A stretch of 64,000 nucleotides of DNA, taken from positions 1 to 64,000 of the forward strand of contig JAEZXH010000019.1 of assembly GCA_023442775.1 (NCBI GenBank). The letters are read 5' to 3'. The notes under the pieces were generated by a model. That model saw nothing but the letters and a program-made list of their open reading frames with translations. It ran no database searches and was not told the DNA's origin. The translations under genes were made by a program, and so were the position numbers. The stretch comes from Bacillota bacterium (GTDB taxonomy: Bacteria > Bacillota > Clostridia > Tissierellales > Peptoniphilaceae). Shown here in pieces: positions 50,175 through 58,343 of this stretch (position 1 is its first letter; each line of letters starts with the position of its first letter).

Positions 50175-51737
50175 TCACCAACTCTCCGAGCAGGCTTCAA
50201 AGAGATCACGCACATAGGCATGATCGGCCCCCTTCAAGTCCTCACGTCGATACACGCCGACCAGCTCCCCTCGATGCAAGATTCCAATCCTCGAACAGGT
50301 CCTCTGGACACAGCGCACATCATGGGAAATCATCAAGATCGTCAAGTCGAAATCTTCCTTAAGTTCCAGGAGCAGTTCGAGAATCTTCGCCTGGGTCGTC
50401 ACGTCGAGAGCAGAGAGAATCTCGTCACAGAGGAGAAACTTCGGTTTGACAGAAAGAGCCCTCGCGATACAGACCCTTTGGCACTGGCCGGTGCTCAGTC
50501 CCGTTGCCCTCTTCTCCCAATGTTTTTCTTCAATTCCCACTCGTTGCAGGAGTTGCGCCGCCAGATCTCTTCGTTCCCCCTCGTCGAGAAGGCGTTGATA
50601 GACGAGAGGTTCCATGACGAGATCGAGGACGTTTCTCCTTGGATTGAGGACGCCACGAGAGTTTTGAAAAATCATCTGACGCCTCTTTACGAGATGACGC
50701 CTGTCATCCTTCGTGACCCTTCCCATATCTCTTCCTTCAAAGATGATCTGTCCCTCTCCCTTCTCGAGTCCCATAATGAGCCGCGCCATCGTGGATTTCC
50801 CAGAACCACTCTCTCCGATGAGTCCGAAGATCTCCCCTTCTTTCACTTCGAGATTGATGTCTTTGAGGACCTTGTGATGTCCGTAGGATTTTGAGAGATG
50901 CTCAAGGCGCAGAAGGGTCTTTTCGTTTCTCTCTCGCCTCCCCTGCATCGAACCAATGGCCCGATAGGACGCAATGAGTTCCCTTGTATAGGCATGCTTT
51001 GCCGTCTTCAAAAAATGTTCCTTCGGAAGGTCCTCACAGACTTTCCCATGGCGCAACACCACAATGCGGTCGGCGACAGAAAGCGCCACAGAGATGTCAT
51101 GGGTGATGAGAAGAAGGGTGGTCCCCTCCAGGTTTTTTAAGTGTTCATTCACGCGCTTTGCACTGACTATATCGAGGGCAGAGGTTGGCTCATCGGCAAT
51201 CAAGAGTCGTGGTTTGAGAGACAGGCACAACGCGATGCACACCCGTTGGCACATCCCACCGGAGAGCTGGAAGGGATAAGCACGGAGGATGGACTCGGGT
51301 TCTTGAAACCCCAAGGATTTTAATAGTTCTTCTGCTCGTGAGGCAATCTCTTCCTGGGGACAAAGGTGGTGCAAGAGCAGGAGTTCCTCAAAGTGTTCTT
51401 TCACGGTTTTCGTCGGGTTCAAGGATTGGTGTGGGTCCTGGAAGATATAGGCAATCTTTCCTTTGCGCAGGTCGGTGAGGTTGTGAAACGCCCCTCCTGA
51501 AAAGATGTCCTCCCCTTCCAACCGCCACGTTCCTTCCCGACATGTTGCGGAACTGGGAAGGAGGCCACCAAGAAATCTTCCTAGACTCGACTTCCCCGCG
51601 CCACTCTCCCCGAGAAGGGCAACCTTCTCTCCTTCTCGAAACTGTAGCGATAGATCATCGATGACCGATTCCTCTCCCCGGGAGGAGTTATAGGAGAGGC
51701 TGAGATGACAAATTTCTCCAAGGACTTTAGTGTTCAT
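50175..51737 (-). CDS. Opp/Nik-type ABC transporter, two ATPase domains fused (OppD-OppF type)
   Basis: The 520-residue protein carries two ABC domains. The first has Walker A LLGESGAGKSS, signature LSGGMCQRV and Walker B LLIADEPTSALD. The second has LIGESGSGKST, LSTGQCQRV and FLLCDEILSALD, where the usual Gly of the signature and the Pro after the catalytic Glu are changed. It powers the importer formed with the two permeases upstream. The ATG at 51737 behind GAGGAGGG overlaps the oppC-like stop by 11 bases; the longer frame is spurious. Confidence 0.9.
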   Translation of the reverse strand: MNTKVLGEICHLSLSYNSSRGEESVIDDLSLQFREGEKVALLGESGAGKSSLGRFLGGLLPSSATCREGTWRLEGEDIFSGGAFHNLTDLRKGKIAYIFQDPHQSLNPTKTVKEHFEELLLLHHLCPQEEIASRAEELLKSLGFQEPESILRAYPFQLSGGMCQRVCIALCLSLKPRLLIADEPTSALDIVSAKRVNEHLKNLEGTTLLLITHDISVALSVADRIVVLRHGKVCEDLPKEHFLKTAKHAYTRELIASYRAIGSMQGRRERNEKTLLRLEHLSKSYGHHKVLKDINLEVKEGEIFGLIGESGSGKSTMARLIMGLEKGEGQIIFEGRDMGRVTKDDRRHLVKRRQMIFQNSRGVLNPRRNVLDLVMEPLVYQRLLDEGERRDLAAQLLQRVGIEEKHWEKRATGLSTGQCQRVCIARALSVKPKFLLCDEILSALDVTTQAKILELLLELKEDFDLTILMISHDVRCVQRTCSRIGILHRGELVGVYRREDLKGADHAYVRDLFEACSESW

Positions 51738-52575
51738 GATTTCCCTCCTCTCCAAAGGGCACGAGGTCATAGGGGTAGTCCTCGTCTCGCATCCCTTCTC
51801 CAAGGAGGTTGAGACCGAGGACCACGGCGACGATAAAGGCGGCGGGCCAGAGGAGGACGTGGGCTGAGTAGAGGAAATAACTTCGTCCGTCGCTGAGCAT
51901 GGATCCCCATTCCGGGGTGGGCGGCTGGGACCCCAAGCCAAAGAAGGAGAGGGTGGAGATCGTGAGAATGAGGCTGGAATACTCTAGGGTCAAATATATG
52001 CAAAGCGCGTAGAAAATTTCCGGAAGAATCTCCGAGACGATGATGCGGCTCGTCGAGGCCCCAAGGACGCGTGCAGCAAGGATGGACTCTCGATCCTTCA
52101 CATTGAGAACAAGGGATCTTGTATAACGGGCAAAGGGCGCCCACCAGACCAGGACCACGATGAGTAAGAGTTTCTCGAGGCCTCTTCCGAAGATTGCAGA
52201 CACTGCCATGGCAAGCACCATAAAGGGAATCGCAAGGAGGACATCCACCACCCTCATTAGAACTCGATCGAAAAGTCCTCCGTACCACAGGGCAGAGAAA
52301 ATCCCGAGAGTCGCTCCAACTGCCCCTGTCAGAGTGATGGTCACAAAGGCCAGCGGCAACGTAATACGCCCTCCGTAGAGAATCCGCGTGAAGATATCTC
52401 GCCCGAAGTGGTCCGTCCCCATGAGGTGAGCCCGGCTCGGAGGAAGAAGCCGCGCCGTCGGGTCGTCTAAAATGGGGTTGTACGAAGTAAACATCGGGGC
52501 GAAGATGACAAGGATGCCAATCAAGCATAGTAACCCTGCGCCTAGCAGAATCATCATGCGGCTTTGTCGTCTCAT
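51727..52575 (-). CDS. Opp/Nik-type ABC transporter permease (OppC/NikC-like)
   Basis: The 282-residue permease has about six membrane helices, the N-terminal motif GTDHFGRDIFTRILYGGRI, and the EAA loop around AARVLGASTSRIIVSEILPE that docks on the ATPase. The family moves peptides, nickel or other metal complexes. It follows the OppB-like gene by 3 bases and overlaps the ATPase gene. Confidence 0.9.
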   Translation of the reverse strand: MRRQSRMMILLGAGLLCLIGILVIFAPMFTSYNPILDDPTARLLPPSRAHLMGTDHFGRDIFTRILYGGRITLPLAFVTITLTGAVGATLGIFSALWYGGLFDRVLMRVVDVLLAIPFMVLAMAVSAIFGRGLEKLLLIVVLVWWAPFARYTRSLVLNVKDRESILAARVLGASTSRIIVSEILPEIFYALCIYLTLEYSSLILTISTLSFFGLGSQPPTPEWGSMLSDGRSYFLYSAHVLLWPAAFIVAVVLGLNLLGEGMRDEDYPYDLVPFGEEGNHEH

Positions 52576-52578
52576 GAC

Positions 52579-53520
52579 TTAAGACCTCCTTAGTCGTGGG
52601 AGAAGGAGAGGATAGAGCCAATCCGTTACGGCGTTGACGAGGATGACGAGGACGGTGACCACGAGGACATAGGCCTGAATTGCCGGATAATCTTGGCGCA
52701 TGATGCTCGACATCCCATAGTCCCCTATCCCCGGCCATGAGAAGATGCTCTCCGTCACCACCATCCCCCCAATGGAGCTGGCGAAAGTCATACTCAGCGC
52801 CGTACACACGGGCAACAGCGCATTTCGAAATGCCTTTCGAAGAATCTGCCCCTTAGAAAATCCTCGGGAGATGTACACCACGACGTACTGCTGTCCAATC
52901 TCGTCCAAAATGGCATTGCGAATGATGCGCGCGAGGCGAGGGAAGGTGCTGAGGGCCACGGCAACCGCTGGTAGTGCCAGACGAGAGAGACTTGCCGAGG
53001 TAGAAATCTCATAAATCCCCCATCGAGTGGCGAAGAGGGACAAGAGGATGAGACAGATCACAAAAGAGGGTAGCGAACGAAAAAAGATACATACAACCCT
53101 TAAGAGATGGTCCGGCCAACGATTGTAAAAGTATGCGGAATAAAACCCCACCCCACTGGCGAGAACCAATTGAAGAACGCATCCCAATGCTGCAAGAAGA
53201 AGAGAATGGGGCAAAAAACGGCGCATCGAATCCGCGATGGACTGCCCTGTGACGATGGAAGTGCCCAGATCCCCTTGAAGAATATGGCCCATCCACCTCG
53301 CGTATTGTTTCATCATCGAATCATTGAGCCCCAATTCTTCTTTACGCCTCTCGATTTCCGCCTGTTTCAGATCTTTGTCGGTGATGACTTGATCCACAGG
53401 TTTTGCCAACATCAACGTCACTGGGTCAGCAGGCGCCGCCCGGACGAGGAGAAAAATCGAAAACGTGGCTAGAGCCAGGGTAAGTACGATGCGAAGTAGA
53501 TGGCGAATGAACGAAAGCAT
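52579..53520 (-). CDS. Opp/Nik-type ABC transporter permease (OppB/NikB-like)
   Basis: The 313-residue permease has a first helix followed by an external loop (residues 30-85) with the family segment RKEELGLNDSMMKQYARWM and GDLGTSIVTGQSI, then five helices and the EAA loop SRGFSKGQILRKAFRNALLP. It pairs with the OppC-like permease. The gene follows the binding-protein gene after a hairpin that may lower its expression. Confidence 0.9.
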   Translation of the reverse strand: MLSFIRHLLRIVLTLALATFSIFLLVRAAPADPVTLMLAKPVDQVITDKDLKQAEIERRKEELGLNDSMMKQYARWMGHILQGDLGTSIVTGQSIADSMRRFLPHSLLLAALGCVLQLVLASGVGFYSAYFYNRWPDHLLRVVCIFFRSLPSFVICLILLSLFATRWGIYEISTSASLSRLALPAVAVALSTFPRLARIIRNAILDEIGQQYVVVYISRGFSKGQILRKAFRNALLPVCTALSMTFASSIGGMVVTESIFSWPGIGDYGMSSIMRQDYPAIQAYVLVVTVLVILVNAVTDWLYPLLLPRLRRS

Positions 53521-53534
53521 CCTAAGACCTCCTT

Positions 53535-53562
53535 AAAAAGGAGGTGACTCTGGCCACCTCCT
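53535..53562 (-). terminator. Hairpin terminator/attenuator between the binding-protein and permease genes
   Basis: On the minus strand AGGAGGTG-GCCAGAGT-CACCTCCT is followed by TTTTT. Such partial terminators commonly allow more binding protein than permease to be made. Confidence 0.75.
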
Positions 53563-53568
53563 CTCTCT

Positions 53569-55122
53569 TTATTCATCGACGAATTCCAAGTGATTGTTGA
53601 TGTAGTGCTCGTGTTGGATAAAGTGCAACTCAAAGCCCTTGAGATTCTTTTTGATGGCAATAAGAGTGGGGCGAGGCATGAGAGGTACCAGGACTCCCTC
53701 TTCCGCCACAAGGGTGTTGATATCGACGACAATCTTATGGATGTCGTCCTTGTTTGTTGCCTTCTCCAGTTTTCCCAGGAGCTCGTCAAGTTTGGGGTTG
53801 CGATACTTGCCGTAATTGAGGCTTCCTTCTGGACCGAAGTGATTGTTCACAATGGAATACATGTGTCCGAAATGGGTCCAGGTTTCAATGAGGCCATCCC
53901 AATCGCCGGTTTGTCTTGCCTGTTCTACGACACTATAGTCCACATAGCGTAAATCCACATGAATCCCCATCTTCGCCCATTGATTCTGAAGGGCTTCCCC
54001 GAGGACCTTTTCATTGCCCCAGGTGTAGAGGATGAAGTTGAAGTCCTTGCCGTCTTTGTGACGAATATGATCCTCGCCCATTGTCCATCCCGCCTCGTCG
54101 AGGAGTTGGTTCGCCTTGTCCAGGTCGTAGTGAGGATAAACCATATCCTTCGTTTCAGCATATTCGGGATTGGAGCCAAGCCACGTCGAGACCGCCATGC
54201 CATACCCGCTGGTGGACAGGTCCACGAGTTCTTGACGATCCGTCCCCCAGTTCAGGGCTTGACGTACTTTGACGTCGTCGAGGGGAGCGTGTTGGTGATT
54301 GAGGAATACAGAAAGGGTGCCACTGGGGTTGCTGGCGAGAAGCTTCATGTCCTTACTCTTCTCCACTTCCGCTGCACCAGTTGCAGAGAGAGACACAATG
54401 TCTGCACGTCCACTCATGGCCACCATGAGGCGCGCTTCATCGTCGAGGATTTCTTCAAAGAGAATCTTTTCAATCTTCGGCTTCTCTCCCCAATAATTCT
54501 CGTTGCGCACGAGCTTTAAGTTTTGCTTCGGATTGTACTCGACAATCTTATACATCCCCGTAAAATCGATTTAATCCACCGAGCTAAAGTCGAGCTCTGG
54601 ATTCGCAATTGAAACGGAGATGAGGCGAAGAGGCACATCCACATGGGACTCATCGGTTTGAATGAGAAGAGTGTAGTCATCCTTCGGGGAGATCTTCAGT
54701 CCTCGAAGCGCAGTTTCGTAGGAGGAGTTCTCCTTTTTCGAACGCTCTAGCGATGCAATCACCACATCTGAAGTCACGGGTTTTCCGCTCCAAAACTTGG
54801 CGTTCTCTCGAAGGTCCACTTGCCAAGTGTGATCGTCAAGTTCTTGTGCCCTCTTTGCGAGTTGGGGGATAATTTCTCCTTTGGCATTGGCTTTGAAGAG
54901 AGCCTCAAGGGCGCCGACGCGACGGAGGTACCCATCGCTTTGGGGCTTCGTTGGGTCGAGGGTGGAATTGATATCTCGCGCGACATAGACGAGCTCGTCT
55001 TTGTGTGCCGCTGGAGTCTTTGTCGTCGTTGATTCCTTCTCCTGTCCACTTGGTGAAGCGCAACCTGCGAGGATCAGAATCAGGGCCAGCATCATGGCCA
55101 GAGACTTTTTCATAGATGTCAT
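53569..55122 (-). pseudogene. Opp/Nik-type substrate-binding lipoprotein gene broken by one in-frame stop
   Basis: From the ATG at 55122 (AAGGAGG upstream) the frame encodes a lipoprotein signal (lipobox LILAGC) and the N-terminal lobe of an SBP_bac_5 protein. It meets TAA at 54571-54573 after NPELDFSSVD and then continues in the same frame with IDFTGMYKIVEYNPKQ to 53569. Reading through, the total is 516 residues plus the stop, a normal family length, so a single nonsense change (or sequencing error) is the simplest account. No good ribosome binding site precedes the second part. Parts: 54571-55122 and 53569-54570. Confidence 0.85.
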
Positions 55123-55146
55123 ACGTCCTCCTTGTTCATCTCTTGG

Positions 55147-55186
55147 AAAGAAAAAGGGCACCCCAATACGGAGCGCCCAGGGCTCC
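55147..55186 (-). terminator. Riboswitch expression platform: terminator with competing hairpin
   Basis: On the minus strand GGGCGCTCC-GTATT-GGGGTGCCC (9 bp) is followed by TTTTTCTTT (terminator, 55147-55178). The GCTCC of its left arm can instead pair with an upstream GGAGC (55182-55186), forming an alternative stem that would prevent termination. It lies between the riboswitch and the binding-protein gene. Confidence 0.75.
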
Positions 55187-55210
55187 TTCCTATCCATCGT
55201 AGAAAAGAGT

Positions 55211-55304
55211 ACCCAAACGAAGTCTTCTGGCTCGTGAAACCTTTCACTTACAGTGGCGAGACCGCGGGAGATTTTCACTCCTCTTCCCTTCCTCATGTTT
55301 GGGT
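55211..55304 (-). ncRNA. Cobalamin riboswitch
   Basis: In the leader of the Opp/Nik-type transporter operon, an 8-bp outer stem (ACCCAAAC at 55297-55304 with GTTTGGGT at 55211-55218) encloses the cobalamin aptamer hallmarks in order: GGGAA, GAGTGAAAATCTCC, the box GCCACTGT (GCCACTG at 55251-55257) and AGCCAGAAGAC (55222-55232). With the terminator just downstream, B12 would be expected to switch transcription off. The aptamer is on the short side of the family. Assigned by conserved sequence, not by a covariance search. Confidence 0.85.
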
Positions 55305-55315
55305 GGTTCGCCTTG

Positions 55316-55345
55316 ATTTTAACAGATAAAGGCATTCATTCGCAA
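55316..55345 (-). promoter_or_regulatory. Promoter of the riboswitch-controlled transporter operon
   Basis: TTGCGA (55340-55345), an 18-base spacer and TAAAAT (55316-55321). Transcription would start near 55309, just before the riboswitch outer stem. Confidence 0.65.
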
Positions 55346-55365
55346 TACCTAGGTTGTCAATTCCC

Positions 55366-55405
55366 AAAAGAAAAAGAGCCCTACCCCTCGAGGTAGCGCT
55401 CTGCG
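55366..55405 (-). terminator. Intrinsic terminator of the fni-trxB operon
   Basis: On the minus strand AGAGC-G-CTACC-TCGAGG-GGTAG-G-GCTCT (two 5-bp helices around a G-G mismatch) is followed by TTTTTCTTTT; it overlaps the end of trxB. Confidence 0.8.
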
Positions 55406-56304
55406 TTCATGGCGGCGATGGCTCCGTCGCTGACGGCGGTGACCACTTGGCGATGGCCTTTTACCCGGATATCTCCAGCGGCGAAGACGCCGGGGACGTT
55501 GGTGGCCATGGTTTCATCGGTGAGGATGTAGCCCCCTTCGGTCTTCACTTCTTCGGCGAAGATCTCTGCATGGGGGGTATAGCCGATAAAGGCAAAGATG
55601 CCAATATTTTTCAACTCAGTTCCCGAAGAGAGGACCGTCTCTTCGTGGGTTTTGACATTTTCCACCACGAGCTCCTCGGCAAATTTATCGCCACGAACTT
55701 CCTTCACGACGGTGTCCCAGAGAAACTCAATCTTGTCGTTGGCGAAGGCCTTTTCCTGAATGGACTTTGCAGCACGCAGGGCGTCGCGACGGTGAATCAC
55801 CGTGACCTTGCGCGCAAATCGAGTGATAAACATCGCCTCTTCCACGGCGGCATCTCCCCCGCCGACGACGAAGACGTCTGCGTCTTGATAGAATGCGGCG
55901 TCGCAAGTGGCGCAATAGCTCACCCCACGAGAGGCGAAGGTCTCTTCTCCAGGCACGTCCATCTTTCGAGGACTTGCCCCGGTGGCGATGATCACCGTCT
56001 TCGCCTTGTAGGTGTTGGACTTGCCAACGAGGACTTTTTCCTGTCCCTCGAGGTGGGCTTCGACGATTTCATCCATGGCAAACTCTGCACCGAAGTCCTT
56101 GGTTTGCTTCGCCATGCGCATCGCCAATTCCATCCCCGTCTCCCCTTCCAGGGCACCAGGGTAGTTTTCCACGTCCATGGTGTTGACAATTTGCCCCCCT
56201 TCAAGGCCCTTCTCGATGATGAGGGTCTTGAGTTTTGCCCGGGAGGCGTAGAGGCCTGCGGCGAGCCCAGCGGGACCCGCTCCAATGACAATGACGTCGT
56301 ACAT
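55381..56304 (-). CDS. trxB: Thioredoxin reductase
   Basis: The 307-residue flavoprotein passes NADPH electrons to thioredoxin. It has FAD motif VIGAGPAGLAAGLYASRA, redox pair Cys131/Cys134 in GVSYCATCDAAF, NADPH motif VVGGGDAAVEEA with HRRDALRA, and the C-terminal GVFAAGDIRVKGHRQVVTA. Thioredoxin itself is not in the window. It lies 11 bases after fni with AAAGGAA before the ATG. Confidence 0.95.
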   Translation of the reverse strand: MYDVIVIGAGPAGLAAGLYASRAKLKTLIIEKGLEGGQIVNTMDVENYPGALEGETGMELAMRMAKQTKDFGAEFAMDEIVEAHLEGQEKVLVGKSNTYKAKTVIIATGASPRKMDVPGEETFASRGVSYCATCDAAFYQDADVFVVGGGDAAVEEAMFITRFARKVTVIHRRDALRAAKSIQEKAFANDKIEFLWDTVVKEVRGDKFAEELVVENVKTHEETVLSSGTELKNIGIFAFIGYTPHAEIFAEEVKTEGGYILTDETMATNVPGVFAAGDIRVKGHRQVVTAVSDGAIAAMNAERYLEG

Positions 56305-56315
56305 AGTGTTCCTTT

Positions 56316-57344
56316 CTATTCGAAACGTCCCGGTCCAAAGAGGGTGGCGAGGGTGCCACTGAGCCAGTAGGGGGACTGTTTCAGTTCTTCGAGATTGCGC
56401 GCTCCGACGAGAACCATGAGGATGCGCACCTTTCTGAGGAGTTGTTCTAAAAATTCTTCTGCATAGGCTCTGCCGCCGTGGGTGAGGTAGCTCAAAATCT
56501 CCCCGGACATAGCGGTCATGTCCGCGCCGAGAACGAGGCTCTTCACCAGGTCCAGGGCATCTCTAATGCCTCCGGAGCCCACAAGACTCAAGTCCGAGAG
56601 CCCGAGTTTTTTTGCCCCGAGAATGCACAACGTCGTGGGATTTCCCCAGTCGAAGAGGTCGGAAAAATCCTCCTCGGGGTGGCGAAGGTTCTCCACTTCA
56701 AAAAAGTTCGTCCCTCCAAATCCTGCCACGTCGACGCAGCGGACGCCGACGTCATAGAGGGTCTTTACCGTGGAGGGGCTCATGCCAAAGCCCACCTCTT
56801 TTACGATGACGGGGACTTCGATGCCTTGGACGATTTCTGCGATGTGGGCAAGGGACTTGGAGAAATCCCGATCTCCTTCTCGCATGACCATCTCCTGGGC
56901 CGGGTTGAGGTGAATCTGAATCCCATCGGCACCGAGAATCTCCACGGCTCGACGGGCCTCGTCGAGACCATGGAGGGCACTGAGGTTGGAAAAGACGGGA
57001 AGATCTCCCATGATTTCCCGCACCACCTGGAAGCTTCGGTGACTCGTCGGATCTTCCAAGGCGATGGTTTGACTGCCCACGGCCATGGGAAGGGAGAATC
57101 TCTTCGCCAAGTGGGCCAAGTCCTCATTAATGGCCTGGGCAAAATCACTTCCCCCGGTGATGGCGTTAATCATGAGAGGGGCGGCGAGGTCAAAGTCCAG
57201 CCACGTCGTCGAGAGGTTGACGTCCTTCTCTCCCATCTCCGGCAGGGAGTTGTGGACTAGGTGAACATCACAAAAGAGGGCATCTCCTTTGTGCGTGCTA
57301 CGAAGATAATTTTCGATATGCTCTTGTTTGCGATACTTGCGCAC
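56316..57344 (-). CDS. fni: Isopentenyl-diphosphate delta-isomerase, type 2
   Basis: The 342-residue FMN enzyme interconverts isopentenyl and dimethylallyl diphosphate. It begins RKQEHIENYL (the RK-x-EH start of the family), with MINAITGGS, GSQTIALED, HLNPAQEMVMREGDRDF (substrate-binding and catalytic residues), VKEVGFGMS and GSGGIRDALDLVKSLVLGAD. Type 2 enzymes usually occur with the mevalonate route. The start is GTG at 57344 behind AAAAGGAG. Confidence 0.93.
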   Translation of the reverse strand: MRKYRKQEHIENYLRSTHKGDALFCDVHLVHNSLPEMGEKDVNLSTTWLDFDLAAPLMINAITGGSDFAQAINEDLAHLAKRFSLPMAVGSQTIALEDPTSHRSFQVVREIMGDLPVFSNLSALHGLDEARRAVEILGADGIQIHLNPAQEMVMREGDRDFSKSLAHIAEIVQGIEVPVIVKEVGFGMSPSTVKTLYDVGVRCVDVAGFGGTNFFEVENLRHPEEDFSDLFDWGNPTTLCILGAKKLGLSDLSLVGSGGIRDALDLVKSLVLGADMTAMSGEILSYLTHGGRAYAEEFLEQLLRKVRILMVLVGARNLEELKQSPYWLSGTLATLFGPGRFE

Positions 57345-57383
57345 GGCTCTCTCCTTTTCTCTTCTGCACGAGATTACCCTCTA

Positions 57384-57412
57384 AGTATACCCGAGAGGAA
57401 GACTTCCCACAA
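57384..57412 (-). promoter_or_regulatory. Promoter of fni-trxB
   Basis: TTGTGG (57407-57412), a 17-base spacer and TATACT (57384-57389) lie about 40 bases before the fni GTG. Confidence 0.65.
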
Positions 57413-57480
57413 GATAAAGAGGCGCACCAAAGAAGGGCAGAAGAACTCTGAGAGGAGATGAAAAAGAGTGGCCAGAAGGT

Positions 57481-57486
57481 TATAAT
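57481..57486 (+). promoter_or_regulatory. -10 box of the NifH-like/transporter operon
   Basis: A perfect TATAAT lies 33 bases before the ATG of the NifH-like gene. No convincing -35 stands 16-18 bases upstream (best: TGAAAA at 16), so an activator may be needed. No riboswitch or Fur-like palindrome was recognised in the 174-bp gap. Confidence 0.5.
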
Positions 57487-57518
57487 AAAAACGACTCTTG
57501 TTCTGAAAGGAGGTTCTT

Positions 57519-58343
57519 ATGACACTTCGCCTCGCCCTTTACGGAAAAGGCGGCATCGGAAAATCAACCCTCGCCACCCACCTCAGCACCGCCTTTGCCC
57601 GCAAGGGGCTTCGAGTTCTGCACATCGGCTGCGACCCCAAGTCCGACTCGGTGCGAAACCTCGCCAAGGAAAGGATTCCTACGGTTCTCGAGACCCTCTC
57701 GAAAACCCCGACGCCGACGCAAGAAGAGCTCCTCTTTCCCGGGGCCTTCGGGGTCACCCTCGTCGAGGCGGGAGGTCCCGTTGCGGGCCAAGGGTGCGCT
57801 GGGCTTGGGATTCTCGCCATGGCCGATACTCTAGAACGTCTTGGGGTCTTCGCCGAAGGGTGGGACATCATCCTCTACGACGTTTTAGGCGACGTGGTCT
57901 GTGGTGGATTTGCCATGCCCATGCGCCAAGGTTTTGTGGACCGTGTGTTTCTCGTCACTTCTGCGGAATACATGGCCCTCTATGCGGCGAATAACATCCT
58001 CAAGGGCATTGCCCATTACGAGCGGGGCCGTCCTCTCCTTGGAGGGATTCTCCACAATCGCTGCCACGACGATGGGGATCGTCGGATTGTCGAGGAGTTT
58101 GCCTCGGCGGTAGGGGGCCATCTGCTTCCTTCGATTCCGGATTCTAGCGCGCTACGTCAGGCAGACTTTCTCGGGCGCACCGTCCACGAGATGGATCCCG
58201 AGGGAGAGATGTCCTCTCTCTTTCTCTCCATTGCGAAGGAGATTCTCGCCCTCTGTCCCACCCACGCCACAGCGTTGTCCGAAGAAAGACTTCGATCTCT
58301 AGGAGGTGATGGGGATGCTCTATCTTCGACACGAATCCTGTGA
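57519..58343 (+). CDS. NifH-like Fe protein (nitrogenase reductase-like ATPase)
   Basis: The 274-residue protein belongs to the NifH/BchL/CfbC superfamily. It has Walker A GKGGIGKST (residues 9-17), HIGCDPKSDSVRNLAKE (residues 35-51), and both cysteines that bridge the shared [4Fe-4S] cluster: Cys93 in GPVAGQGCAGLGI and Cys128 in DVVCGGFAMPMR. It should dimerise and deliver low-potential electrons with ATP use. It is not a true NifH: no nifDKENB genes are present, and the partner is a short component-1-like protein. AAAGGAGG precedes the ATG. First gene of a five-gene operon. Confidence 0.9.
   Translation: MTLRLALYGKGGIGKSTLATHLSTAFARKGLRVLHIGCDPKSDSVRNLAKERIPTVLETLSKTPTPTQEELLFPGAFGVTLVEAGGPVAGQGCAGLGILAMADTLERLGVFAEGWDIILYDVLGDVVCGGFAMPMRQGFVDRVFLVTSAEYMALYAANNILKGIAHYERGRPLLGGILHNRCHDDGDRRIVEEFASAVGGHLLPSIPDSSALRQADFLGRTVHEMDPEGEMSSLFLSIAKEILALCPTHATALSEERLRSLGGDGDALSSTRIL

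Noticed and set aside
50175..51941. Longer start for the fused ABC ATPase
   Set aside because: The extra 68 residues lie over the oppC-like gene in another frame and lack similarity; ATG at 51737 has a strong ribosome binding site.
54571..54573. Recoding of the internal stop as selenocysteine or pyrrolysine
   Set aside because: The codon is TAA, which neither system uses, and no such residue is expected at this position of the family.
57345..57518. Cobalamin riboswitch or other aptamer before the NifH-like operon
   Set aside because: No GCCACTG box, no closing stem, and the -10 leaves a leader of only about 25 nt.
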